64,000 nucleotides of DNA from Deinococcus yavapaiensis KR-236 (GTDB lineage: Bacteria > Deinococcota > Deinococci > Deinococcales > Deinococcaceae). Of the stretch, positions 35,595-44,258 are shown piece after piece; position 1 is the first letter of the stretch; each line of letters opens with the position of its first letter. Made by a program: the position numbers and the translations under genes. The stretch is taken from contig NZ_QJSX01000013.1 in the NCBI RefSeq assembly GCF_003217515.1, positions 99,234 through 163,233 on the forward strand. Direction: 5' to 3'. The notes beneath the pieces are model-generated. The model was not told where the DNA came from. It worked only from the letters and a program-made list of their open reading frames with translations, and made no database searches.

Positions 35595-37456
35595 ACGCGC
35601 TCGAAGCGGAGGTGTTGCGGCGCGTCCGCGCGGACGGACCGGTGCGGTTGCACGTTACGGGCGAGGAGTACGTGTGGTTGCGCCGCGCGGTGCGGACGTT
35701 GTGGGATGATCACGACGGTTGGTGGGCGCGTCAAGAGAAGTTTCAGTTGTTGTTCTTGGCGTTTTTACGGGCGTACACCTTTTACCGTGACTTGTCGGAA
35801 AACGACCGGGTGTTCTGGGCGAACTTCTACCGTGAGTTGGAGTTGCCGCCGCGGCCCGTGACGAACGCGCAGTACGACAACTTGTGGGCGGTGCTGACAT
35901 CGCACGAGGAAACGCGGCCGTACTGCCGTGAAACGAGCGGCGGGCGGCGTTTCGTTGACAGTATCGCCGCCATTTGGGGCATTCGCAGTCTCACGGCGGC
36001 GCAGCTCATCTCGTTTTTCGGGGCGTACTACAACCGCTTCCCCGGTCGACCGATCGATCGCGCGTTGATGCAGCGGCTCGTGCCGGACGCGGACGACGTG
36101 ATGTTGCGGCAAGCGGCGGCGTACGACCGGGTGTTTCGGGACATGACGCGCGTCGTGGATTTCATCCTCGACACGAACAAGAACCTCGCGCGGCTCGCGC
36201 CGGACGTGTTGTGCGCGCGCCTTGAAGCGGCAGGCGTGTCGTTGGGCACGCCGAATCCCGTGAAGTTCTTCGCGCATAAAACCGAGGCGGGGTTGTGGCG
36301 TCTCGTGACCGCGTCGGACGGAGGAACGCGGCGGCGGTACCGCGTGCACGTCGCGCGTACGACGCTGCGGCAACCGACGGACGAGTCGGACGTGACAGTG
36401 CAACTCGCGCCGGGAGTCGGTGTGGAAGGCGGCGGGGTCGAGGTGCGGCTCGAGGACCGCGAGCAGTTCCGGTCGGGGCGCGCGGAGTTGCGGTTCGAGC
36501 ACGTGCGGGTGCCGGTGCACGGCGCGCTCGTGCGCGTGTCAGGCTTGTCGGTGGGTCGGCACGTGGGCGAGTTGTACCTCAACGATCAACCGGCGGGCCG
36601 CAGCGTCGACGTGACGATCTTACCGGCGTTCGAGTGGCAGTGGACGCGGCAGCGCGGTCCGTTGATCGAACGGCAATGGCAAGTGGGCAGCGTGCGCTTG
36701 CACGACGGTCGGTTCGGTACGTTTCGATGGCAACCTTCGTGGGAGTGTGAGGACGGGCGGTGGCGGCCGGGCGGCAGCGTCGCGCGCGTGTGGATCGACG
36801 AGGCGTTGGAGTTCGACGTGCTCGTGAGCGCGGAAAGTTACGGCGCGCGCGTGCTCGACCCGAGCGACGGAAGCGTGGTGTCGCGCGTGTCGTCGCCGGA
36901 GGTGTTGCGTCGCGCGATCGTGCGGGTGTTCACGCCGAGCAAGCGGCGTCCGCAAGACGTGCGGGCGTACGTGGAGAGCGTGCCGGACGTGCGTTGCAGC
37001 GTGCTCGAAGGGCAGCACGTGGCGCCGCTCGCGGACGTGACGGCGTGCTCGAACGACGCGGTGGTGTTGGAAGTGCGGCACGCGGACGTGTGGCATCGAT
37101 TGCACGCCGTGCCGTACGATGCGCCGCCGTTGTCGTGGGCGTGCGAGGTGCGCGACGGTGACTTGATGATCGACGTGGGCGCGGCGCGAAACGTGCGCGT
37201 CCGGGTGGAGGAACGCGCGCGGAGCGGGACGTGTGTGGAAGCGTACGAGTTGCTCGTGCCGAGCGGTGCGTTTCGGCACGAGCTGCGCCGTTCGACGGTG
37301 TGGGAGGCGTTGGACGTGACGGTGAGCGTCGTTGCGGAAAACGAGGCGGTGGTGTCGAAGCGCGTGTCGTGCCCGCCTCGACCGTTGGTGGACGCGTGGT
37401 CGGACTTGCTGCGTCACGGTCTCGGGTGGGCGGCGTTGAAGAGGAAGCAGCCGTGA
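35591..37456 (+). CDS. Large protein of unknown function closing the helicase operon (621 aa)
   Basis: GTG at 35591 overlaps the previous stop (GTGA), which fixes the start. Residues 1-230 are alpha-helical, rich in aromatic residues (EKFQLLFLAFLRAYTFYRDL, FVDSIAAIWGIRSLTAAQLI). The HEETRPYCRETSGG segment and several Tyr/Arg residues give it a vaguely recombinase- or nuclease-like feel, but I can name no catalytic set. Residues about 240-600 are beta-rich with repeated short strands ending in Val/Arg, like stacked Ig or beta-sandwich domains (VRVPVHGALVRVSGLSVGRH). It may be a recognition or effector subunit. No family assignment is made. A promoter and parAB follow. Confidence 0.78.
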   Translation: MNALEAEVLRRVRADGPVRLHVTGEEYVWLRRAVRTLWDDHDGWWARQEKFQLLFLAFLRAYTFYRDLSENDRVFWANFYRELELPPRPVTNAQYDNLWAVLTSHEETRPYCRETSGGRRFVDSIAAIWGIRSLTAAQLISFFGAYYNRFPGRPIDRALMQRLVPDADDVMLRQAAAYDRVFRDMTRVVDFILDTNKNLARLAPDVLCARLEAAGVSLGTPNPVKFFAHKTEAGLWRLVTASDGGTRRRYRVHVARTTLRQPTDESDVTVQLAPGVGVEGGGVEVRLEDREQFRSGRAELRFEHVRVPVHGALVRVSGLSVGRHVGELYLNDQPAGRSVDVTILPAFEWQWTRQRGPLIERQWQVGSVRLHDGRFGTFRWQPSWECEDGRWRPGGSVARVWIDEALEFDVLVSAESYGARVLDPSDGSVVSRVSSPEVLRRAIVRVFTPSKRRPQDVRAYVESVPDVRCSVLEGQHVAPLADVTACSNDAVVLEVRHADVWHRLHAVPYDAPPLSWACEVRDGDLMIDVGAARNVRVRVEERARSGTCVEAYELLVPSGAFRHELRRSTVWEALDVTVSVVAENEAVVSKRVSCPPRPLVDAWSDLLRHGLGWAALKRKQP

Positions 37457-37497
37457 AACGCGGCCGGAACGCCCTCGCCCGTTCGCCGACCGCTTAA

Positions 37498-37627
37498 GAT
37501 TGAACTGGGTATAATCTGCGTGAAATTGTAATTAATTGATATCATGAAACATCAGCTGACTAAGTAGTAGGCAAATAACCTTGGTTTTTTGAAGGGTGAT
37601 AGAACTCATGTGGTAGAAATAAGCTTG
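37498..37627 (+). promoter_or_regulatory. AT-rich promoter region of parAB
   Basis: This 130-bp stretch is markedly AT-rich against the GC-rich surroundings. It contains a consensus TATAAT at 37510-37515; the matching -35 position (cgaccg) is poor, so an activator or a near-extended -10 (TGGG before the box) may matter. It may also contain the partition site or autoregulatory operator of the ParA/partner module. Confidence 0.5.
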
Positions 37628-38239
37628 ATGATCATCTCCTTGATTTCCTGGAAAGGCGGCTGCGGTAAAACAACCAGCAGTATTCACTTCGCCGCGTTGC
37701 TCGCGCGACGCGGTCAAACCATGCTCGTCGACGAAGACCGCAGCCGCAACGCCACGAACTGGACCGCGCGCGGCGGCGACGCACTGCCCTTCAAAACCTT
37801 CCCGCCGCGCGCGCTCGGCACGGAAGCGCGCCGTCACGACCACATCGTCATCGACACGCGCGGCGGTCTCGAAGACCAAGACCTCGTCGACCTGTACGAC
37901 AACAGCGACCTCGTGATCGTGCCCGCCATCGCCGAAAGCATGACCCTCGAAGCGCTCGCGGGCACCGCGCAAACGCTGCGCAAGCACGGCCGGGACTTGG
38001 GCAAGTTGCGCGTGCTGTTCACGCTCGCCCGCAAAACGAACGGCAAAAGCGATAAAGTCGCGGAAGCCAAAGCGGCCGTCGCGGAACTCGGCATCACGCC
38101 CCTGACGCGCACGATTCGCGCGACGGAAGCGTTCCGTGACGCGTGCGACAGCGGCCGCCTCGTGCGCGACGTGAAAAACCCCAACGGCAAGCTCGCGTGG
38201 ATGGACTACGAACGAGCGTTCGCGGAGTTGACCTCGTGA
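37628..38239 (+). CDS. ParA-family partition ATPase (203 aa)
   Basis: The ATG at 37628 gives MIISLISWKGGCGKTTSSIH, the deviant Walker A (KGGxGKT) of ParA/MinD ATPases, at the very N-terminus as in small type Ib ParA proteins; a TTG further upstream (37589) is possible but has no good ribosome site. HIVIDTRGGLEDQDL supplies Walker A' / B, although the usual DxP is absent. Length matches small ParA proteins without an N-terminal DNA-binding domain. The stop overlaps the next GTG (GTGA). It would drive segregation of the replicon defined by repA and the iterons. Confidence 0.9.
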   Translation: MIISLISWKGGCGKTTSSIHFAALLARRGQTMLVDEDRSRNATNWTARGGDALPFKTFPPRALGTEARRHDHIVIDTRGGLEDQDLVDLYDNSDLVIVPAIAESMTLEALAGTAQTLRKHGRDLGKLRVLFTLARKTNGKSDKVAEAKAAVAELGITPLTRTIRATEAFRDACDSGRLVRDVKNPNGKLAWMDYERAFAELTS

Positions 38240-38676
38240 GCGGCCGCTTCGCGAACCTCAAGAACCTCCACCTCGACGACGCTGAGACGCCCGAACCGCT
38301 TCAGGGAACAGCCACGCCTCCTGAAGCGGTCCAAACGACCGTGCCGCCACCAGAACCGCACGTTTCCGATGCACCGCCGAGCGAACCCGTCGCGCCACCC
38401 GAAGTGACAACGTCGAGCGCGCCCGCCAAAGCGGCGCGGCCATGGGACGCGATCGAAGCGCCCAGCGAGCCGCTCAAAGCCCTCAACGGCCGCGTGCCGC
38501 GCTCGGTGCGCCTCGCGTTTGACCGTGCGCTCACCGACGCGATGGACGCGCTGCGCGTCGACGTCACCGTCGACCTCGCCGTTGAAGCGCTCGCGCGACT
38601 CGTCGTCGACGACGAGGAGACGCGCGAGCGCTGGATGCACAAAATGTGGGAGCTCAAACGGCAACGTCGCAGCTGA
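38236..38676 (+). CDS. Probable ParB-like/ribbon-helix-helix partition partner (146 aa)
   Basis: GTG start coupled to parA. Residues 1-80 are Pro/Ala/Thr-rich and disordered. The conserved-looking part is residues about 90-146: LNGRVPRSVRLAFDRALTDA, then LAVEALARLVVDDEETRERW. The beta strand followed by two helices agrees with a ribbon-helix-helix DNA-binding domain, as in centromere-binding partners of small ParA proteins. A disordered N-terminus that stimulates the ATPase is common in that class. The assignment rests mainly on gene order. A strong terminator follows immediately. Confidence 0.72.
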   Translation: MSGRFANLKNLHLDDAETPEPLQGTATPPEAVQTTVPPPEPHVSDAPPSEPVAPPEVTTSSAPAKAARPWDAIEAPSEPLKALNGRVPRSVRLAFDRALTDAMDALRVDVTVDLAVEALARLVVDDEETRERWMHKMWELKRQRRS

Positions 38677-38678
38677 AC

Positions 38679-38707
38679 GAACGCGAGGCGTTGAACGCCT
38701 CGCGTTC
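38679..38707 (+). terminator. Terminator after the parAB pair
   Basis: A perfect 13-bp stem (gaacgcgaggcgt / acgcctcgcgttc) with a 3-nt loop begins 3 nt after the stop codon and is followed by cattttct. This is the clearest intrinsic terminator in the window. Confidence 0.8.
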
Positions 38708-39528
38708 CATTTTCTGAACGTTGCCGTCTTATGTCGGAACGAACAGGGGAGACGCGTGACCGACGTGGACCGCGGTGACACCTGCGCCCGCACCACCTGA
38801 ACGCCCCTCCACTCGAACGAGCGACGCCCACGCGCCGTCGACGCCGACACCTTATGAAATCTCGCCGACGCGTACCTCACGCCGTTCAAAAGCGCGGACG
38901 TCCTCGCGAGTCGGCACACGCGTTCTCGTTGCGCACGCGTGAAACCTCCTCGCACCGACGGCCGAGGGCGTGCGAACGTGAACCGCAAGTTAACTCACGC
39001 GCCGCCTCGCCATCGCCACTGCTCGCGCGCCTCTTCAACTACGCGCGCGTGCCGCTCAACGGCCACCACGGCCTCGAAAAGAACCGGCCGTACCTCAAGG
39101 TACCTCAAGGCGAACGTGGAGCACGCCGTGCAACGCTGGAACGTCGTGAGACGACGTGAAGCGACGCCAGCGGCACGCCGAAGCGTGGGCGTTGCCGCTG
39201 CGCGGAGCGGACGTGCACCTCGCTCACCCTCACGAACGGCAAAGGCTGACGCGCGTCTCACCCCGTACCGACCGCTCGTTGAAACGCGCGAAGCGACCCG
39301 AGGTGTTCTCGTGGACGACGAGGAAAGGCGCGGCGCACCAGGCGCAGCCACTGTTCGCGCTCGACGGTGTCCCGCGGTTGTCACGCGCCGCGCACGTCCT
39401 ACGCACGCGTACGCCGCGCCGAACGATTTGTGGCGCTCGGGTGTGTGGACGTGAGCACCACGTGGGCGTGCGCGTGAGCGAACAACGCCCGCGCCGCCGA
39501 CAGCGGGTGACGCGTTCAACGCGCGCGA
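38708..39528. other. Region of decayed coding sequence
   Basis: No intact gene. Around 39020-39140 on the plus strand, protein-like text runs across two frames: NYARVPLNGHHGLEKNRPYL in one, then YLKANVEHAVQRWNVVRRRE in another. The shift is at a tandem 10-bp duplication (tacctcaagg twice, 39091-39110), which would break a former reading frame. The original function is not recognisable. Confidence 0.45.
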
Positions 39529-40780
39529 TCACGTACCGCGCGCCTCGTCGAGCGCGGTGCGCACCACGGCGCGCAGACGCGCGTTTGGATCGGGCGCCTT
39601 CGACCCCTTTTCCATCTTCAAGCGCGCGTACAACTGCGCGAGCATCACCTCGCCGCCGTCAACGAGTCGTCGCAGTTCTTCGCGTTCGGCTTTGGACGTG
39701 CAAGCTTCCAACATGAACCACAACCTCCGCTCGACGTTCACCTCCGGCGCGGTGTGTGTAGGCTCGGCCGGCGAGGGCGTCAACGGCTCGTTGGCAAGCG
39801 CGGGAAGTGCGTTCGTCTCGCCGCGCGTGACTTGAAAGTCGTCCGGTTTCTCGAACATGTTGCGAATGAACCCCGCTTTGTTGCGCATGGTCTTGCCGCG
39901 TGCGTCGTACTCGGCGGCGATCTGCGCGAAGCGCGTGAGCATCGGGCGGATGAGGGCAGGCTGGTCTTGCGCGAGGCGTTCCGCAGCGGCCGCGCTCATG
40001 CCGCGTTGACGCAGCAACCGCACGAGGTCCGCGTTCGGCTTCGCGAGCTGTACGCGCCATCGCGCGCTCGCGCCGCGCCCGACGAGTTCGAACGACTCGA
40101 CGAGGCTTGCTTCTCGCAGCGCGCCGAGCATGGCCGCCAAGGTGCGCCGCGTTGTCCGCGCGGCCGGACACGCCCAGCAACGTCCGCAAGTCGGTGACGC
40201 GCACGTTCAGCGCGCCCGTGCGCGGCGGCGCGCCGCGTGCCCAGCGTGGCGCTCGCGCTGTACGCCACGCTGGGCACGCGGCGCGCTTGCACGTTTTGCT
40301 ACCGCGCGGCGCGCGCGTTAACGGCGAAGACGTCCGAGCAACGCACGTGAAGAAACGGCGTCGTGCCGGCCGCGTTCGGGCGCTCTTCGACGCGCACGTC
40401 TTCGAGCAAGCGCATGTTTCCGCGCGCGACCCCTGCCGCGTGGAGCGCGTTCGAGCGTGAACGTCGCGCGTTGCAGGCAGTGCAGCGCCGCGTGCTGACG
40501 GCCGCCCGCGCCGAGTTCCGCGGCGCGCAGCACCTCCGCGATCCGGGGCGTGCACGACGCCGTCGGCGGTCGCGAGTGACGCGAGGGCGAGCAGAACGCG
40601 CGTCCGCGCCGTGCGGCAAAGCGGCGTCGCTGCGCGCTTGGAAGGTCACGGCCGCGTGGTCGAGGACGACGTCGACGTCGCGCGTGAAGGCGTCGTCGGT
40701 GCGCGCGGCGCTCACAACGCCGCGCGCGAGAAGGGCCGGGAAGGTTGAGACGAGCACGAAGGCATCGTGGCACGCGCGTT
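39529..40780 (-). pseudogene. Frameshifted remnant of a larger minus-strand gene, possibly a replication protein
   Basis: Coordinates at the upstream end are approximate. The intact 3' part is 39529-40140 (RVQLAKPNADLVRLLRQRGM; AQIAAEYDARGKTMRNKAGF). Upstream, protein-like segments continue in alternating frames: VRVTDLRTLLGVSGRADNAA about 40150-40210, then LEDVRVEERPNAAGTTPFLH about 40350-40410, then PRIAEVLRAAELGAGGRQHA about 40490-40550, and DDAFTRDVDVVLDHAAVTFQ about 40645-40700. At least two frameshifts are needed to join them. Location beside parAB and repA suggests a second plasmid-maintenance or replication gene, but I cannot name its family. The 3' open frame may still be translated from a later start. 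Confidence 0.5.
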
Positions 40781-41301
40781 TTCGAAGACCTGGTTCGCTC
40801 GTCGAGCTTCTTCACGGGTGTGTCGCGGAGCTTCGTGCTTGTTGTTTTTCTTTTTTAGAGGTCATCAAAGAGGGCACTCAAGGCCGACGTCGACAAGATG
40901 AAAACATCGTGTGGCATGGTGTTTTCCCGTTCGTGCTTCCTGGCTTGAGACGAGCTTTCCCTCGCGCGATTCGTGGAGAAGTCCTTTTTCGAGACGAGCT
41001 TTCCCTCGTGTCGACCGTGAAGCGCGTGAAGCGCGGCGGGGCGTTCCTCAAGAACGACGAGGTGGGTGTCGCATCGCCTTGCCGTGCGTTCAGCACGCGG
41101 TGCAACGCCTGTTTTCCTCGTGTGCGACGAGGCGCGGTGCCTCGTTTGAGACGAGGTGATCGTCGGCGTTGACGAAGGAGGGGCGTGGAACTCGACGTCT
41201 TCAGGGGTCGTCGTGACGCGGCGCTCGTCTCACGTTGATGCGCGCGTGGTGACAAGACGTTTTGTGACCGCGCGGCGGCGGGGTGTTCGCGCGTCGGCTT
41301 G
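40781..41301. other. Non-coding region with short direct repeats
   Basis: No gene supported. An 18-bp direct repeat (gagacgagctttccctcg) occurs at 40947-40964 and 40991-41008, and related gagacgagg words recur near 41149. They may be remnants of an iteron-like or partition site; the function is unknown. Confidence 0.4.
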
Positions 41302-42735
41302 TCAGGACACCGCGCCGTGTACGGCTTGGCGTAGTTCGTCGCTGAAAGCGTCGAGGCGTCGTTCCACGCTGGCGAGCGTGACTTGCTGCACGACGACGAG
41401 CGTGTCGAGGGTGCCGTCGAGCATCGCGAGGCGCAGCGCCGCGTACTCGCTGGTGGTCAAGCGATCGCGCATGAGGAATTGCACGGTGCGAATGGCGTTG
41501 CTGGCGCGCTCTTCGGGATCTTCGGGCAGCGCGGGCGGCTCAGGCGGCGTGGGCGCCGGGCGTTCTAAAGTTTGGCGTTCGCGCCCCGCGCGCACGCTCG
41601 GCTCGACGTAGCCGGGCGGGGTGTACTTGTCGGCGTCGGAGCGCACGACGTCCACGAGAATCGCGACGGGATTGCGCATGTGGTAGCCGCTGGCTTGCAG
41701 CGCTTTGAACTTCTCGATGCGTTCGAAGACGTGCGTTTTGCCGAACGTCTCGGTGAGTTGACGCGCGACGGTCGTGGAGACGCCGCGCGTCGTCAAGGCG
41801 AGGGTGGCGTCGCTGAGTTCGACGGCTTCGACGGTTTGCTGGGGAAGGTCGTCTTGGAAGACGTAGGTGATGGTTTGCTTGCGGCCGCGACCGTCGTAGC
41901 GAACTTCTTTGAGGTAGCCGCGCTGGGTGAGGTCGTCGTGGGCGTTGGCGAGCGTTTCACGGATTTTGTTCGTGCGTAGATCGACGATCTTGCAGGCTTC
42001 CGCCCATGCGACGAGCGGCGTCGCGAATTGCGACAAGGGCGTGTCGCGCGCGTCGGGGGGGTAGCGGCGCGCGTCGAGCAGGCGGAAGAGGGCGCGCGTG
42101 AGGGGACGTTCGAGGCTGGCGATGAATTCACGGTCGAGAGGTTTGAGGTGCTTGGCGCGAATGGAACGCACGATCGGTTCGGCAAGGCGGATGCGCAGGA
42201 CGCTGGCGGAGGTGAGGTCGAGGTCGTCTTCGTCGCTGGCGTAGTCCGAGGTGAATTCGAGTTCGCTGAAGTAGTTGAAGGTGACGGTCGTCCATTGGCG
42301 GCGCGCGTCGTACCACGCTTCGGACGCGGAGTACGTGGCGGTGCGCAAGCGGAACAACGCGCTTTTGAGGCTTTTGTAGTAGCGGCCGGACGTGTCGAGT
42401 TGCGCGCGCTTGAGTACTTGGTACGCGGTGGTGTGGACGACGCCGTCTTCGGGCGCGCCGTTTTCGATGAACATGTCGATGATGGCGTTGGCGACGTCAC
42501 CGTCGAGGCCGTGGGGCACGCCGCCGTACTTGGACAAGGCGTCGCAGGTGAGGCGGGCGGGGCGGCCGTTGATGGTGAAGTCGATTTGCCAGTGGTCGAA
42601 GGTTTCGGGAATGCGTTCTTGAATCGAGACCAGGCCGAGGCGACCGACGTTTTGTTCGTCCCAGCTGCTGATGTGCTGGCGGGGCGTGGGACGCCGGGCG
42701 GGTTTGCGGGCGCTGCGGGACGCTTTGCTGGTCAT
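41302..42735 (-). CDS. repA: RepA-type plasmid replication initiator (477 aa)
   Basis: This resembles the replication initiator protein A family (RPA) found on many Deinococcus and alphaproteobacterial plasmids. After a basic start comes GRLGLVSIQERIPETFDHWQ and FTINGRPARLTCDALSKYGG. The first winged-helix region continues with HGLDGDVANAIIDMFIENGA and TAYQVLKRAQLDTSGRYYKS. A second winged helix spans residues about 190-290 (LDREFIASLERPLTRALFRL). The last 130 residues are an acidic, Pro-rich tail plus a helical end. ATG at 42735. It would bind the repeats that start 46 bp upstream, which makes 41302-43220 the replication region. Confidence 0.85.
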   Translation of the reverse strand: MTSKASRSARKPARRPTPRQHISSWDEQNVGRLGLVSIQERIPETFDHWQIDFTINGRPARLTCDALSKYGGVPHGLDGDVANAIIDMFIENGAPEDGVVHTTAYQVLKRAQLDTSGRYYKSLKSALFRLRTATYSASEAWYDARRQWTTVTFNYFSELEFTSDYASDEDDLDLTSASVLRIRLAEPIVRSIRAKHLKPLDREFIASLERPLTRALFRLLDARRYPPDARDTPLSQFATPLVAWAEACKIVDLRTNKIRETLANAHDDLTQRGYLKEVRYDGRGRKQTITYVFQDDLPQQTVEAVELSDATLALTTRGVSTTVARQLTETFGKTHVFERIEKFKALQASGYHMRNPVAILVDVVRSDADKYTPPGYVEPSVRAGRERQTLERPAPTPPEPPALPEDPEERASNAIRTVQFLMRDRLTTSEYAALRLAMLDGTLDTLVVVQQVTLASVERRLDAFSDELRQAVHGAVS

Positions 42736-42780
42736 CGTTCGATCGGTTCATTGTACGGCGAGGCGTTCGATCCGCCCATA

Positions 42781-43220
42781 TCGGACTACTCCGGCGATTT
42801 CTCGCTGAGGGGTATCGGACTACTCCGGCGATTCCGCACGTTCCTGAAGACCAGATGAAGGTTGCGGTGGGAAATTCAACGTCTAGGACGACAATTCCAC
42901 CAGGGTCTCGCGCGAAAGGAGGTCGGAATGGGCCGCCTTCGCGGGGTATCGGACTACTCCGGCGATTGATGAGGGTTCGGCACGGACATCTGCGGCGATT
43001 TCAGGGGAAGGTATCGGACATCTCCGGCGATTGAGCAGGGATGGGTCGGACATCTCCGGCGATTGAAGCTCGGACATCTCCGGCGATTGAGCAGGGGAAG
43101 TATCGGACATCTCCGGCGATTCAGCTTGTCTAGTCTCGGACATCTCCGGCGATTGAGGGGGGAAAGTATCGGACATCTCCGGCGAAAACCGGGGGTTTTT
43201 ATCGGACATCTCCGGCGATT
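42781..43220. repeat. Iteron array, 11 copies: plasmid replication origin
   Basis: Nineteen-base iterons start at 42781, 42815, 42949, 43014, 43046, 43070, 43103, 43136, 43169 and 43202, plus a degenerate copy at 42983-43000. Two classes exist: tcggactactccggcgatt (first three) and tcggacatctccggcgatt (the rest). The copy at 43169 ends in aaa. Several centre-to-centre spacings are close to 33 bp (three helical turns). They precede repA and an AT-rich stretch, the layout of an iteron-controlled origin. The three variant copies nearest repA may serve in autoregulation. Confidence 0.92.
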
Positions 43221-43259
43221 GAGCAGGAAAAGCGCGTGTTCATCGCGAAAACCGCGCGG

Positions 43260-43322
43260 CCCTGATGATGATCATCAAGTAATTATCAACAAAAAGAATC
43301 AAACCACTAAAGAATCAACATC
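43260..43322. promoter_or_regulatory. AT-rich stretch with a DnaA-box-like site, likely unwinding element
   Basis: This is one of the most AT-rich stretches in the origin region. It contains the palindrome tgatgatcatca (43267-43278) and ttatcaaca (43283-43291), one mismatch from the DnaA box TTATCCACA. Adjacent to the iterons, it is the natural candidate for origin melting. Confidence 0.55.
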
Positions 43323-43346
43323 AGCGGTCGCGTGAAAAGCGAGGCG

Positions 43347-44258
43347 TTACGAGGAGCGGTCGTCGACGCTGATGGTGTGGTCGCTCGCGCGCGCGAGAAG
43401 CTTGACGAGCGGTTCGACCGCTTTAAAGGTGCGCACGCCGAGCCGCGCGGCAACGAGGGCCGGGTCGCCCGAGGCGCGCAGCAACCGCAGCCCGGCGTGG
43501 TTGCGCAGGGCACGCCACGCTTTGTACGGCACGAGGGCGCGCGTGCACGCGGCGTACACGGCCGCGCGCAACTCGTGATCGCTTTTGATGTCGAAGAGGG
43601 GTGCGTCGCTGGGCAGCAAGTCGCCGTGGTTGCGCTCGACGGCGTACGCTTGCAATTCGCGAGCAAGGTCGTCGTCGATGGGCAGCGTGAGGTCGTCGGC
43701 GTGCAACAGGCGTCGTGTCAAGTCGACGTGCGGCCAGCGAAGCCGGACGACTTGCGGTCCGGTGAGTCCGGCGTGCGCACCGAGGAGGAGCAGCGCGCGC
43801 CCCGCGACCGTGGCGTGCGCGAGCAGTTGATCGAGTTCGTCGTCGGTGTAGACGTCGCGGTGCTCTTCGGGGCGGTTGGTGGGGAGGCGCAGGCCGTCGA
43901 AGGGATTCGGGCCGAGATGCGCGCCGAGGGCGTGCAAGCGCTCGTACAAGGCGCGGAGGCGCGCGACGTGGTTGTGGATGGTGGCGGGTGCGTGCGCGTG
44001 CGCGTGCAGCAGGGCGTTGAGGTAGGTGACGGCGTCGTTTGGGGTGGCGTTGAGCACGCTTCGCTGCTCGCTCTGCGCCCAGCGAAGGTAGCGTCGCCAA
44101 CTGCTGAGGTAATTGCGCCGCGTGGCGCCGCCCGACTTGCCGGGCGTGTGGTCGTCGAGGAGGTGCAGGGCGCTTTCGATGTCGCCGCGGGCGAGGGCGC
44201 GGCGGAGGTGTTCGGGGAGGCGGTCGTTGGCGTCCGCACTTGGAATATATACAATCAT
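43347..44258 (-). CDS. Tyrosine-recombinase-like protein with missing catalytic residues (303 aa)
   Basis: A core-binding helical domain (residues 40-115, ATRRNYLSSWRRYLRWAQSE) precedes a catalytic-like domain in the layout of plasmid tyrosine recombinases. The expected first Arg is replaced: AHAGLTGPQVVRLRW has Thr166 where AGLR is usual. The HxxR box reads AWRALRNHAGLRLL, with Ala in place of the first His. No Tyr follows LGVRTFKAVEPLVKLL. The protein may therefore be a catalytically inactive DNA-binding relative, perhaps acting in plasmid copy control or resolution. The ATG at 44258 lies at the edge of the inverted repeat at 44240-44255, so its own N-terminus is partly encoded by that repeat. 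Confidence 0.72.
   Translation of the reverse strand: MIVYIPSADANDRLPEHLRRALARGDIESALHLLDDHTPGKSGGATRRNYLSSWRRYLRWAQSEQRSVLNATPNDAVTYLNALLHAHAHAPATIHNHVARLRALYERLHALGAHLGPNPFDGLRLPTNRPEEHRDVYTDDELDQLLAHATVAGRALLLLGAHAGLTGPQVVRLRWPHVDLTRRLLHADDLTLPIDDDLARELQAYAVERNHGDLLPSDAPLFDIKSDHELRAAVYAACTRALVPYKAWRALRNHAGLRLLRASGDPALVAARLGVRTFKAVEPLVKLLARASDHTISVDDRSS

Noticed and set aside
42781..43220. Possible CRISPR array
   Set aside because: Repeats are only 19 bp, spacers are short, irregular and sometimes nearly absent, no cas genes are present, and repA is adjacent. Iterons explain it.
42883..43335. Open frames on both strands coding for repeated peptides (SPEMSD and GHLRR repeats)
   Set aside because: They are read straight from the iteron array; the repetition belongs to the DNA sites, and no ribosome site or family supports a protein.
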